DNA of 64,000 nt from G963664225 sp964538065. Lineage in GTDB: Bacteria > Verrucomicrobiota > Verrucomicrobiia > Limisphaerales > UBA1319. The stretch lies in contig CAZIDG010000014.1 of the NCBI GenBank assembly GCA_964538065.1, forward strand, positions 1 through 64,000. The letters run 5' to 3'. The notes under the pieces were generated by a model that was given only the letters and a program-made list of their open reading frames with translations, was not told the origin of the DNA and ran no database searches. This document shows, one piece after another, positions 8,838 through 17,857 of this stretch. Numbering within the stretch: position 1 is the first letter of the stretch; every line of letters starts with the position of its first letter. The position numbers and the translations under genes were made by a program.

Positions 8838-9704
8838 ATGAAAATATACATCGACGGTAAATATTTGGACGAAGAGAACGCAAAGGTGTCCGTGTTCGAT
8901 CACGGTCTCCTGTATGGCGACGGAATTTTTGAAGGCATTCGTGCCTATAATGGACGTGTGTTCAAGCTCAAGGAGCACATCGACCGCCTTTTCTATTCCG
9001 CCAAGGCCATTTTACTGGATATCCCCCTTTCTCATGCGGAGGTCATGAAGGCCGTTGTCGATACCTGCCGCCTCAACAAGATCCGGGATGGCTACATCCG
9101 CCTGGTGGTTACGCGCGGTGTGGGTTCGCTGGGATTAAATCCCAATCGATGCAAGAATCCGTCGGTGATTGTCATTGCGGACAAGATCCAACTCTACCCT
9201 GAGGAGATGTACAAGAAGGGGTTGGCGATCATCACTGTGCCGACGGTGCGCAACCTGCATAGTGCATTGAATCCCGCGATCAAGTCGCTCAATTATTTGA
9301 ACAACATCCTGGCCAAGATCGAATCGAACAATGCCGGCGTTGAGGAAGCGATCATGCTCAATGCGGAGGGATTTGTGGCCGAATGCACCGGGGATAATAT
9401 ATTTATCGTTAAAGAAAACAAGCTGTTAACCCCGCCCCTCTCCGCTGGCGCCTTGTACGGTATCACCCGCGGTGTGGTGCTCGACCTGGCCAAATCCCTG
9501 GGCATGACGACAGCCGAACCCAACTTGACGCGTTATGACATGTTTAATGCGGATGAGTGTTTCATGACAGGCACTGCTGCTGAGTTGGTCCCTGTGACAA
9601 AAATTGATGGACGCGTCATCGGAACGGGCAAGCCCGGTCCGGCGACCCTCAAACTAATCGAAGCCTACCACGCCTATACAAAGACGAGCGGCGAACCGAT
9701 ATAG
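8838..9704 (+). CDS. ilvE: Branched-chain amino acid aminotransferase (class IV PLP enzyme)
   Basis: The protein catalyses the last step of valine, leucine and isoleucine synthesis, moving an amino group from glutamate to the branched 2-oxo acids with pyridoxal phosphate. Class IV features are clear: YGDGIFEGIRAYNG near the N-terminus, the PLP lysine Lys149 in IKSLNYLNN, and EAIMLNAEGFVAECTGDNIF, followed by TPPLSAGALYGITR. The start at 8838 gives MKIYIDGKYL, the standard family N-terminus, at about 288 residues. A D-amino acid aminotransferase is the main alternative in this fold, but the motifs fit IlvE better. The gene lies six bases before mcsA, so it is probably cotranscribed with the stress genes, an odd partnership. 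Confidence 0.88.
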   Translation: MKIYIDGKYLDEENAKVSVFDHGLLYGDGIFEGIRAYNGRVFKLKEHIDRLFYSAKAILLDIPLSHAEVMKAVVDTCRLNKIRDGYIRLVVTRGVGSLGLNPNRCKNPSVIVIADKIQLYPEEMYKKGLAIITVPTVRNLHSALNPAIKSLNYLNNILAKIESNNAGVEEAIMLNAEGFVAECTGDNIFIVKENKLLTPPLSAGALYGITRGVVLDLAKSLGMTTAEPNLTRYDMFNADECFMTGTAAELVPVTKIDGRVIGTGKPGPATLKLIEAYHAYTKTSGEPI

Positions 9705-9710
9705 TGTATT

Positions 9711-10223
9711 ATGCTGTGCGATTTGTGCAAAAAGAATGAAGCCACAGTGCATCTGACGCAGATCGTCGAGAACAAGATGCAGACGATTGATCTGTGTGAA
9801 GCATGCTCGAAGTCCAAGGGTTTGGATGATCCGGCCGGCTTCTCCCTGGCCAGCCTTCTGATGGGCATGGGCGCCAACCCTCCGGAAACCGAACCCAAGG
9901 TTGCGGAGACGGAGGACCAATGCCCGAAGTGCGGCTTTACCGTCGCCGATTTCAAAAAATCGGGGCGGCTGGGGTGCGCAAATTGCTACACCACGTTTGC
10001 GGAGCCCTTGCAGCCATTGCTCAAGTCGATGCACAAGGGCGTCCGTCATACCGGCAAGATCCCACATGGGCGGCACGAAACCTATAATTGGGATGAACAA
10101 CTCCGCCGTCTCCAAAAGGAGCTTGTGGAGGCCATTAAAACGGAAAATTTTGAACAGGCCGCCGTCCTCCGTGACGAGATGAAGACCATCCGGGAGAAGA
10201 TGGGCAAATCTGCGACACCGTGA
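9711..10223 (+). CDS. mcsA: McsA-like zinc-binding activator of the arginine kinase
   Basis: McsA binds zinc and activates the protein arginine kinase McsB in Firmicutes. This 170-residue protein has the same build: paired CxxC motifs at Cys3/Cys6 and Cys29/Cys32, two more pairs in DQCPKCGFT and LGCANCYTTF, and a C-terminal UVR motif (QLRRLQKELVEAIKTENFEQ, then AAVLRDEM). The stop codon overlaps the region of the mcsB start. Gene order mcsA-mcsB-clpC matches the Bacillus heat-shock operon, but ctsR is absent here and ilvE sits in its place. Confidence 0.9.
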   Translation: MLCDLCKKNEATVHLTQIVENKMQTIDLCEACSKSKGLDDPAGFSLASLLMGMGANPPETEPKVAETEDQCPKCGFTVADFKKSGRLGCANCYTTFAEPLQPLLKSMHKGVRHTGKIPHGRHETYNWDEQLRRLQKELVEAIKTENFEQAAVLRDEMKTIREKMGKSATP

Positions 10224-10231
10224 CATTGCCT

Positions 10232-11338
10232 ATGAATTTGCAGGATTTTCTGTGCAGTCCAGCCGAAGCGAGCCGTCGAACCGGCCCGAATCAGCGCATC
10301 GTGCTCTCGAGCCGCGTGCGCCTGGCGCGAAATCTCAATGATTTCTCCTTCCCAGGCTGGGCCAAAAAGAATGACCGCATTCGATCAATGGAACTCATCC
10401 GCGAAGCCGTCTCAACCCTCCCGGAAATGGAAGGGGCCTTCACGACGGCCATGGATGATTTAAAGGGCCTGGACAAGCAGATCCTGGTTGAACGCCACTT
10501 GATCAGCCGGGAGCATGCTGCCAAGAGTGCCGGCAGTGGATTGGTCCTGAGCAAGGATGAGTCTCTTTGCGTGATGATCAATGAGGAGGATCACCTGCGC
10601 ATGCAAGCCATCCAGCCCGGCCTGCAAATCCCCCAGGCATGGATGGCCATTGATCATGTGGATACCGAGCTGGAGCAAAAGCTGAACTACGCGTTCACCC
10701 CCCAGTTGGGTTATCTCACCGCCTGTCCCACGAACGTCGGCACCGGCATCCGTGTGAGCGCCATGCTCCACTTGCCAGGGCTGGTTCTGGCTGAACAAAT
10801 CAACCAGATCGTCCAGGCGGTCAACAAACTCGGTTTTGCGGTCCGTGGCCTCTATGGCGAAGGCACCGAAGCGCTCGGCAATGTGTTTCAGGTTTCCAAC
10901 CAGATGACTCTGGGCGAAAGCGAAAAGGAGATCGTCGAGCGTCTCAACAAGGTGCTCGCCCAACTCATTGAACACGAGGAAAACGCCCGCGCCACGCTGA
11001 TGGAGAAAAAAGCCAAGATGGTCTTGAATCATATTGGCCGGGCCTACGGCATTCTGGCCAATGCCCACAGCATTTCCTCCAAGGAAACCATGAACCTGCT
11101 GTCTTTAATGCGTCTGGGCATGGATATGCAGCTCTTTGCAGGTTTGGATCGATCCCTGGTGGAGGAATTGTGCCTCATCACGCAACCTGCTCATTTGCAG
11201 AAAAATCTTTCTGAAAAAATGGATCCCGAGGAACGTGATGTGATCCGTGCCGATTTGCTGCGAGAACGCCTGAGCAGTGTGAGCCGGCCTCAGTGGAAAA
11301 CACCTGGCACATCGCTGGACAAACCAGGTAACGCATAG
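10232..11338 (+). CDS. mcsB: Protein arginine kinase McsB
   Basis: McsB phosphorylates arginines on damaged or misfolded proteins, marking them for the ClpC-ClpP protease. The phosphagen-kinase fold is evident from IVLSSRVRLARNL, the loop NEEDHLR (Asn117 onward), and ACPTNVGTGIR around the reactive-site Cys165. The C-terminal helical domain is complete. At about 368 residues it has full McsB length. I prefer the ATG at 10232, giving MNLQDFLCSP; a GTG at 10220 overlapping the mcsA stop as GTGA is also possible. It is followed 17 bases later by clpC, so kinase and unfoldase are made together. Confidence 0.93.
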   Translation: MNLQDFLCSPAEASRRTGPNQRIVLSSRVRLARNLNDFSFPGWAKKNDRIRSMELIREAVSTLPEMEGAFTTAMDDLKGLDKQILVERHLISREHAAKSAGSGLVLSKDESLCVMINEEDHLRMQAIQPGLQIPQAWMAIDHVDTELEQKLNYAFTPQLGYLTACPTNVGTGIRVSAMLHLPGLVLAEQINQIVQAVNKLGFAVRGLYGEGTEALGNVFQVSNQMTLGESEKEIVERLNKVLAQLIEHEENARATLMEKKAKMVLNHIGRAYGILANAHSISSKETMNLLSLMRLGMDMQLFAGLDRSLVEELCLITQPAHLQKNLSEKMDPEERDVIRADLLRERLSSVSRPQWKTPGTSLDKPGNA

Positions 11339-11355
11339 CATTGTTAGGAGAAGGT

Positions 11356-13875
11356 ATGAGTGACGAATCGTTGAATAATTTCACCCCCCGCGCACAGCAG
11401 GTTCTGGCCTTGGCCCGCAAGGAAGCCGACCGCCTGAACCATAATTTTTTAGGCACCGAGCACCTGCTTCTGGGCCTGATCAAGCTGGGCCAGGGAGTGG
11501 CGGTCAACGTCCTCCAGCGGCTGGGTCTGGACCTCGAAACCGTCCGTCTTGAGGTCGAGAAGAAGATTGGGACGGGTCCCGACCAGAAAACGATCGGGAA
11601 CATCCCCTACACCCCCAGGGTCAAGAAGGTCCTGGCGCTTGCAGGTAAGGAAGCCAAGGCCCTCAATCACAGCTATGTAGGCACCGAACACATCCTCCTC
11701 GGCCTCCTGCGCGAAGGTGATGGTGTGGCCGCCCGAGTGTTGAAGGACCTCGAAGTCGATATCGAGCAAGCCCGCCAGGAAGTGCTCAAGGAGCTTGATC
11801 CCAACTACACGGCTTCCGAGGAAAGCCAGCCGCTGTCTGAAGGCCCCGAGAAACCGGCCACCGCCGGAGGCGAAAAGAAAGGCGAGGTTAAAACCCCTGC
11901 CCTCAAAGCCTTCGGACGCGATCTCACGGAAATCGCCCGCAAGGGCGACATGGATCCGGTCATCGGCCGGAAAAACGAAATCGAGCGCGTCATCCAGATC
12001 CTTTGCCGCCGCACCAAAAACAATCCCGTCCTGCTTGGCGAAGCGGGCGTTGGCAAGACCGCCATCGTGGAAGGTCTCGCCCAGGAAATCTCCAAAGGGA
12101 ATGTGCCCGAACTGCTGCGTGATAAACGGGTCATCACCCTCGACCTGGCCCTCATGGTGGCCGGCACCAAGTACCGCGGCCAATTTGAAGAGCGTATCAA
12201 GGCCGTGATGGATGAAATCCGCCGTGCCAAGAACGTCATTTTGTTCATCGACGAACTGCACACCATTGTCGGCGCCGGTTCGGCCGAGGGCACCATGGAC
12301 GCCTCCAACATCATCAAGCCCGCCTTGAGCCGCGGTGAGATGCAATGCATCGGCGCCACCACCCTCAACGAATATCGCAAATACATCGAAAAGGATGCCG
12401 CCCTGGAACGCCGTTTCCAGACAGTCAAGGTGGAGGCCCCATCCGTCGAGGAAGCCATCCAGATTTTGAAAGGCCTGCGGCCCAAGTACGAGGAACATCA
12501 CAAGGCCGAAATCACCGATAGCGCGGTTGAAGCCGCTGTCACCCTTTCCGACCGCTACATCAGCGGACGTTTCCTGCCTGACAAGGCCATCGATGTGATG
12601 GATGAAGCCGGGTCCCGAGGCCGCATCAAGGCCATGACCCGCCCACCGGATGTCAAACACCTGGAAGCGGACATCGAGGCGATCAAAGCCCGCAAGGAAC
12701 GCGCCATCAAGGAGCAGGATTTTGAAGGTGCGGCGGCCATGCGCGATCAGGAAAAGCAGGCCAAGGAACACCTTGAATCCGTGCTCAATGCATGGCGCAC
12801 CGCCCGCGAGGAAAAACGGGTTGTCATCGATGAAGAGGACATCCTCCAGGTCGTTGCGAAATGGACAGGAATTCCCCTCAAGCGCATGGAGCAAAACGAG
12901 GCTGCCAAACTGCTTTCGATGGAAGCGGATCTCGCCAAGGTCGTCGTCGGCCAGAGCGAGGCAGTCACTGCCATGTGCAAGGCCCTGCGCCGTTCACGTG
13001 CAGACCTGAAGGATCCCAAGCGTCCCATCGGCACCTTCATGCTCCTGGGCCCCACGGGTGTGGGCAAGACCTTGCTCGCCAAGTCATTGGCAGAAGCCAT
13101 GTTTGGGGACTCCAAGAGTTTGATCCAACTCGACATGAGCGAGTACATGGAGAAGTTCACGGTCTCCCGTCTGGTCGGCTCGCCTCCGGGCTATGTCGGC
13201 TTTGAAGATGGTGGCCAGTTGACCGAACAGGTGCGGCGTAAGCCCTACTCCGTGGTGCTGTTTGACGAAGTCGAAAAAGCACATCCTGACGTCTGGAATA
13301 TTTTGCTGCAAATCCTTGAGGAAGGGAAACTTACAGATAGCATGGGACGGCTGGTGGACTTCCGCAACACCATTGTGTTGTTGACATCCAACGTCGGAGC
13401 CGAGACTATCAAGAAGCAAAGTACGATTGGTTTTGCCTCAATGAGCGATGAGTCTTCTTATGACAAGATGCGTGAGAAGCTGCTTGAGGAAGCAAAACGG
13501 ACGTTCAAACCGGAATTTTTAAATCGGTTGGATGATGTGATCGTATTCCGCTCGCTGACCAAGTCGGATCTGATCCAGATTCTGGATCTGGAAGTGGCCA
13601 AGTTGGAAGAGCGGTTGAAACACCGGAACATAAAATTGGTATTGGAAGAAAAGGCCCGGGACTTCCTGATTGAAAAGGGTTACGACCCAGCGTACGGCGC
13701 ACGCCCAATGCGGCGGGCTGTCGAACGATATCTGGAAGATGCTCTGGCGGAAGAAATTTTAAAGGGCAAATTAAGTGGCAGCGAGCCCGTTTTAGTGTCA
13801 CTGGAAAAGGATAAGCTTAGTTTTTCACAGAAGGCGCCTCCGGCTGGGGCTTTATCCAGCACGACGGCCCCGTAA
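11356..13875 (+). CDS. clpC: ATP-dependent Clp protease ATPase subunit ClpC
   Basis: ClpC is the AAA+ unfoldase that feeds substrates, including arginine-phosphorylated proteins, into ClpP. The 839-residue protein has two N-terminal Clp_N repeats (about residues 1-145), the first AAA+ domain with Walker A GEAGVGKTA near residue 228, a central UVR/M-domain (QDFEGAAAMRDQEKQ around 455-470), and the second AAA+ domain with GPTGVGKT near 565. These features separate ClpC from ClpB and ClpA. Start choice: an ATG at 11356 follows AGGAG at 11346-11350; a TTG five codons upstream is in frame but unlikely. The gene ends the ilvE-mcsA-mcsB-clpC run. No clpP lies in the window. Confidence 0.96.
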   Translation: MSDESLNNFTPRAQQVLALARKEADRLNHNFLGTEHLLLGLIKLGQGVAVNVLQRLGLDLETVRLEVEKKIGTGPDQKTIGNIPYTPRVKKVLALAGKEAKALNHSYVGTEHILLGLLREGDGVAARVLKDLEVDIEQARQEVLKELDPNYTASEESQPLSEGPEKPATAGGEKKGEVKTPALKAFGRDLTEIARKGDMDPVIGRKNEIERVIQILCRRTKNNPVLLGEAGVGKTAIVEGLAQEISKGNVPELLRDKRVITLDLALMVAGTKYRGQFEERIKAVMDEIRRAKNVILFIDELHTIVGAGSAEGTMDASNIIKPALSRGEMQCIGATTLNEYRKYIEKDAALERRFQTVKVEAPSVEEAIQILKGLRPKYEEHHKAEITDSAVEAAVTLSDRYISGRFLPDKAIDVMDEAGSRGRIKAMTRPPDVKHLEADIEAIKARKERAIKEQDFEGAAAMRDQEKQAKEHLESVLNAWRTAREEKRVVIDEEDILQVVAKWTGIPLKRMEQNEAAKLLSMEADLAKVVVGQSEAVTAMCKALRRSRADLKDPKRPIGTFMLLGPTGVGKTLLAKSLAEAMFGDSKSLIQLDMSEYMEKFTVSRLVGSPPGYVGFEDGGQLTEQVRRKPYSVVLFDEVEKAHPDVWNILLQILEEGKLTDSMGRLVDFRNTIVLLTSNVGAETIKKQSTIGFASMSDESSYDKMREKLLEEAKRTFKPEFLNRLDDVIVFRSLTKSDLIQILDLEVAKLEERLKHRNIKLVLEEKARDFLIEKGYDPAYGARPMRRAVERYLEDALAEEILKGKLSGSEPVLVSLEKDKLSFSQKAPPAGALSSTTAP

Positions 13876-14097
13876 ACCTCCGATCATACATATCATGGCC
13901 TGTATGCCAACGTCGCAAAACCTGTCGGCGTTGGCAAAATCTCCTTCAGCTTCAATGGCCAGGTCGATTCACGCGATGTGAAAAGTGCTTAGCGCCGAGT
14001 AACATCCAAAGAACGAAAGAAGTATCAATTTATTTTGATTTTTCTATTGCGTGGAAACGTGTTTTTACGATTGAATTAAATTTTGGATTTTTAATAG
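13876..14097 (+). other. Intergenic region between clpC and the ech operon
   Basis: The 222-base spacer contains an inverted repeat (GCCAACG near 13910 with CGTTGGC near 13930) lacking a T-run, so it is a poor terminator candidate. The distal half is AT-rich and probably holds the ech promoter. The clpC frame stays open for 38 codons beyond its stop, but no start codon or family match supports a gene there. Confidence 0.4.
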
Positions 14098-16014
14098 ATG
14101 TCAGAAGCTTCAGTCATACAAGAAGCGCTTGTCGCCGCCCTGGTTGGGGGACCGATTATTTGCGGGATCCTCGCCTGGCTCGTCGGTAACGAGCGGTTAC
14201 GCAACGCAATCATCCTCCTGGCTGCCGTCAGTACGGGTGCCATGGGTCTGGCCCTGGCCAAAACCGGGGCCTTTACCTTGGAAACCGGGCCAGTCATGGG
14301 ACACCTGGGAACCCTCCTGGAGTTCCTGATGGTGCTCCTTGTGGTGGGCATCGGGTATAAGAACCGACTCTGGACAGTGTTCGGAATGGGTTTGGCGCAG
14401 GGGGCCCTGGCGGTCTTTGAACTGATGACCTCCCATCACGCCGAGAAGCCTGTGTTTGTCTTCGATTCCCTGGCCCTGATCCTGGTACTCATCGTCACCC
14501 TCGTGGGATCGCTGATCCTGGTGTTTGGCCTGGGCTACATGCATCGCCATGAGCACCATGCGCCACCCACCACTGCCTCAACCGGTCGTTTCTTCTTTTT
14601 CCTGACCGGATTCCTGGGGTTGATGAACGGGTTGGTCATGACGGACAGCCTGAAGTGGTTGTCCATCTTCTGGGAAGGCACCACGCTTTGTTCCTTCTTT
14701 CTGATCGGTCATGATCGCACGGAAGAAGCAATCCGGAATGCAAGTCGTGCGTTGTTAATCAACACGTTCGGTGGGCTGGCCCTGATGCTGGGCGCCGTCA
14801 TTTCCACCCATGAAGGCGGCAATGGAAGCATCAGCGGACTGATCCAAAGCGCCGCCTTGCTTCCGATCGTACTGGTTTTGATCGCCGCCTTCACCAAATC
14901 CGCGCAACTCCCCTTCCAAAGCTGGCTTCTGGGCGCCATGGTGGCTCCCACCCCGGTTTCGGCACTCCTCCATTCCAGCACCATGGTCAAAGCGGGTTCT
15001 TACCTGGTACTTCGACTGGCTCCTGCCTTTGAAAACACGCCCCTGGCCATGATCATTGCCATCGCTGGAGCATTCACCTTTTGCGTGGCCTCCGGCATCG
15101 CCATCAGTCAAAGCAACGCCAAGAAGGTGCTGGCCTACTCGACTATCGCCAACCTGGGCTTGATCGTCGCCTGCTCCGGCATCAACAGCCCTCTGGCCTA
15201 TGCGGCGGCACTGGTCATCCTCATCTATCATGCGATCTCCAAAGCCCTGCTGTTCCTCTGCGTGGGCACCATCGAACAACAGATCGGCAGCCGAAACATC
15301 GATGACATGAGCGGCATCATGTTCAAGATGCCGATGACGACCACGATTGCGATTGTGGGCATGGTCTCCATGATGGCTCCCCCGTTCGGCATGTTGATCG
15401 GCAAATGGATGGCCATCGCCTCTGCGGGACACACCCCCCTGGTTTTGCTGCCGCTGGTCCTGGGAAGCGCTTTAACGATCTGTTTCTGGGCCAAGTGGAT
15501 GGGCCGCATCACCACGACTGCGTACCATGAACGGTATGTGATCGAGCAACTCCCGGCCACCATTAAATCGGTGCTCATTATTCTGGTGGTTGCTGTGATT
15601 GTGTCCGCTGCGGCCTCCATGAGTGTCTATAAAGCCTGGTTGAGACCGCTGGCGACCGACATGCTTGCCCACGTGAGCCTCCAACCCGACTCGGGATTGC
15701 TTCTGCGTTCCGTGGATGAATACATGGAATGGGCCATTTATCCGATCTTCGCCGTGGTGGCGCTGGTCGTACTGGCCTCCATGAGCGGCTTCCGCAAATC
15801 GCATGTCCGCCTGCCCTTCCTCTGTGGTGAAAACGCCGGGGATGCCGGCGCGAAGACTTTTGAATTCAGGAGCCTGATGGATCAGCGAGTGATGGCACAG
15901 GTGACCAGCTATTATTTTTCACCCTGGCTTGGCGAGAACGGGATCACCCAGTGGGCGAATCCGGTCGCCATCCTGATTTTGTTGAGTCTATTTGCACGAA
16001 TTGGTCTGTTATGA
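14098..16014 (+). CDS. echA: Ech-type hydrogenase membrane subunit A (NuoL/Mrp antiporter-like)
   Basis: This 638-residue, many-pass membrane protein belongs to the proton-conducting NuoL/M/N and MrpA/D family. The antiporter core is recognisable in KWLSIFWEGTTLCSFFLIG, FTKSAQLPFQSWLLGAM, and ALLHSSTMVKAGSYLVLRLAP. In Ech hydrogenases EchA couples ferredoxin-driven proton reduction to ion pumping. Its place as the first gene of a six-gene set in exactly the echABCDEF order supports the assignment over complex I. The stop overlaps the start of the next gene as ATGA. Confidence 0.9.
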   Translation: MSEASVIQEALVAALVGGPIICGILAWLVGNERLRNAIILLAAVSTGAMGLALAKTGAFTLETGPVMGHLGTLLEFLMVLLVVGIGYKNRLWTVFGMGLAQGALAVFELMTSHHAEKPVFVFDSLALILVLIVTLVGSLILVFGLGYMHRHEHHAPPTTASTGRFFFFLTGFLGLMNGLVMTDSLKWLSIFWEGTTLCSFFLIGHDRTEEAIRNASRALLINTFGGLALMLGAVISTHEGGNGSISGLIQSAALLPIVLVLIAAFTKSAQLPFQSWLLGAMVAPTPVSALLHSSTMVKAGSYLVLRLAPAFENTPLAMIIAIAGAFTFCVASGIAISQSNAKKVLAYSTIANLGLIVACSGINSPLAYAAALVILIYHAISKALLFLCVGTIEQQIGSRNIDDMSGIMFKMPMTTTIAIVGMVSMMAPPFGMLIGKWMAIASAGHTPLVLLPLVLGSALTICFWAKWMGRITTTAYHERYVIEQLPATIKSVLIILVVAVIVSAAASMSVYKAWLRPLATDMLAHVSLQPDSGLLLRSVDEYMEWAIYPIFAVVALVVLASMSGFRKSHVRLPFLCGENAGDAGAKTFEFRSLMDQRVMAQVTSYYFSPWLGENGITQWANPVAILILLSLFARIGLL

Positions 16015-16865
16015 TGAGTGAGAAGGTCTATTGGGCCCTGGGGGCAGTGGCGCTGGCGCCGTTGATTGGCGGATTAATCCGCGGTCTGGACCGGGTATTG
16101 ACTGCGAGGCTGCAAGGTCGCGTGGGTCCGCCGTTGCTGCAGCCGTTTTACGACATCCTCAAGCTGATGCGCAAGGAGCCGGTGGTGGTGAACCGCATCC
16201 AGATCATTTACGCCTACATGCACCTGGCGTTGATGGTGCTCTCGCTCTTCATGCTGATCATGGGACAGGATGGACTGATGCTGCTGTTCATCCTCGCCTT
16301 CAGCACCCTGTCGCTCGTCATGGGCGGCATGAGCGTGCGCTCTCCATTCAGCCGCATCGGCAGCCAGCGCGAGATTGTGATGATGGTGGCCTACGAGCCG
16401 ATCCTGGTGCTCATGGTGATCGGCTTTTACCTGGTCAACGGCAACTTCCAGATCCAGTCGATTTACAACTCCTCCCGTCCCCTCTTGGGGTCCATGCCGC
16501 TTTTGTTCCTATCCTATTTGAGCGTGGTGATGATCAAGTTCCAGAAGTCGCCCTTCGACCTGGCAACCTCGCACCATGCACACCAGGAAATCGTCAAGGG
16601 CCTGACCCTTGAATTTGCCGGCCCCTACCTGGGGGTGATTGAAATCGCCCACTGTTTTGAAGCCGCCTTTTTCCTGGCGCTGGTGGGTCTTTTCTGGACC
16701 ACCAATTTATTGGTGGCAGCGCTGTTGATCTGCGCTGTTTTTGTGTTAACCGTAATAGTGGATAATCTGTGCGCGCGTCTGACAACATTCTGGATGTTCC
16801 GGTTCATGTGGACCGTCGCCCTGGGGTTGGCGCTGACGAACATTATCTGGCTGTACTGGCGATAA
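16011..16865 (+). CDS. echB: Ech-type hydrogenase membrane subunit B (NuoH/HycD-like)
   Basis: EchB is the NuoH-like membrane subunit that anchors the hydrophilic arm and forms the interface to the ion-pumping part. Recognisable parts are RLQGRVGPPLLQPFYDILKL near residue 40, SPFSRIGSQREIVMMVAYEP in the middle and KSPFDLATSHHAHQEIVKG toward the C-terminus, all conserved in the NuoH/HycD/EchB family. The frame is open upstream to 15951, but the ATG at 16011, overlapping the echA stop, gives the correct length of about 284 residues. Confidence 0.92.
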   Translation: MMSEKVYWALGAVALAPLIGGLIRGLDRVLTARLQGRVGPPLLQPFYDILKLMRKEPVVVNRIQIIYAYMHLALMVLSLFMLIMGQDGLMLLFILAFSTLSLVMGGMSVRSPFSRIGSQREIVMMVAYEPILVLMVIGFYLVNGNFQIQSIYNSSRPLLGSMPLLFLSYLSVVMIKFQKSPFDLATSHHAHQEIVKGLTLEFAGPYLGVIEIAHCFEAAFFLALVGLFWTTNLLVAALLICAVFVLTVIVDNLCARLTTFWMFRFMWTVALGLALTNIIWLYWR

Positions 16866-16877
16866 TCCCCAAATATC

Positions 16878-17426
16878 ATGAGCAATACCGTGCGTTTAGA
16901 AAAGTCGCCGTGGGTGGTGCATTTCAACTGCAACAGTTGCAATGGCTGCGACATTGAACTGCTGGCGTGTCTCTCTCCGTTGTATGACCTGGAGCGTTTT
17001 GGCATCGTGCATGTGGGCAACCCCAAGCACGCAGACGTGCTGGTGGTCACCGGATCGGTCAACCACCGCAATGCCCGTGTGTTGAAGAATGTGTACGACC
17101 AGATGCCCGAGCCCAAAGTGGTTGTGGCCATGGGCGTATGCGCATCGACCGGCGGGATCTTCAAGGATTGCTATAACGTCCTGGGCGGCATCGAAAAGGT
17201 CATCCCGGTGGATGTGTTTGTGCCTGGATGCCCGGCCCGGCCCGAAGCCATGATTGACGGCATCGTTCAAGCTGCACGCAAACTGGATGAAAAGCGCCGC
17301 CGCCTGCCGGTGGCGCTGGCCACCCTGGATCCCATCACGCATGCCGCACCGCAGGAACAACCCAAGCCCGCTCCGACCGAACCGGCCGCCAGCGAAGCCG
17401 CCCCACTTAACGCCAAGATTGCATGA
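16878..17426 (+). CDS. echC: Ech-type [NiFe] hydrogenase small subunit (NuoB-like)
   Basis: This is the small, proximal [4Fe-4S] cluster-bearing subunit that passes electrons between the ferredoxin-like subunit and the NiFe site. The cluster ligands are visible: Cys21 and Cys24 in NSCNGCDIE, Cys88 in MGVCASTGG and Cys118 in VPGCPARPE. The last 35 or so residues are an Ala/Pro-rich tail (PQEQPKPAPTEPAASEA) beyond the conserved fold. The stop codon overlaps the echD start. Confidence 0.93.
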   Translation: MSNTVRLEKSPWVVHFNCNSCNGCDIELLACLSPLYDLERFGIVHVGNPKHADVLVVTGSVNHRNARVLKNVYDQMPEPKVVVAMGVCASTGGIFKDCYNVLGGIEKVIPVDVFVPGCPARPEAMIDGIVQAARKLDEKRRRLPVALATLDPITHAAPQEQPKPAPTEPAASEAAPLNAKIA

Positions 17427-17857
17427 GCAACCTGACCGCCATCGAAGTCAACGAGGACAACCTGTTGCATGAAGTCGCGTTATTGCGCCAGCAGGAACAC
17501 CGTTTAATCACCCTGACCTGTCTCGATACAGGAGACGGCCATGACGTGATTTACCATTTCGACCTCAACTACGAGATGACCCATCTCCGGTTGCACCTGG
17601 CTCCTGGGAAAACCCTGCGGAGCATCAGCAGCCTGTATCCTGCGGCCATGATCGTCGAAAACGAGATCAAGGATCACTTTGGCATAGAGGTCTCCGGTCT
17701 CTCGATCGATTTTCAAGGCCGGTTGATGCTCACCGAAAATGCACCGCGGGCCCCCATGAACAAGCGCTGTGGAATGGAAATTGACGCTCGGGTTCCCTCC
17801 GCAGCCGCAGCCACCCCCACAAAGCCCGCAGCACCTGCCACCGGAGTTCAGCAATGA
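17423..17857 (+). CDS. echD: Ech-type hydrogenase subunit D (NuoC-like)
   Basis: This 144-residue protein is the NuoC/30-kDa-like subunit that packs against the large catalytic subunit. The family pattern is seen in YHFDLNYEMTHLRL, SLYPAAMIVENEIKDHFGI and GLSIDFQGRLMLTENAPRAP. An Ala/Pro/Thr-rich tail follows, similar to the tail of echC. Start and stop both overlap their neighbours by four bases (ATGA), a tightly coupled arrangement. Confidence 0.9.
   Translation: MSNLTAIEVNEDNLLHEVALLRQQEHRLITLTCLDTGDGHDVIYHFDLNYEMTHLRLHLAPGKTLRSISSLYPAAMIVENEIKDHFGIEVSGLSIDFQGRLMLTENAPRAPMNKRCGMEIDARVPSAAAATPTKPAAPATGVQQ

Noticed and set aside
11449..12894. Long antisense open frame (481 codons) inside clpC
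   Set aside because: It mirrors clpC codon usage in the opposite strand and its translation matches no family; a shadow of the real gene.
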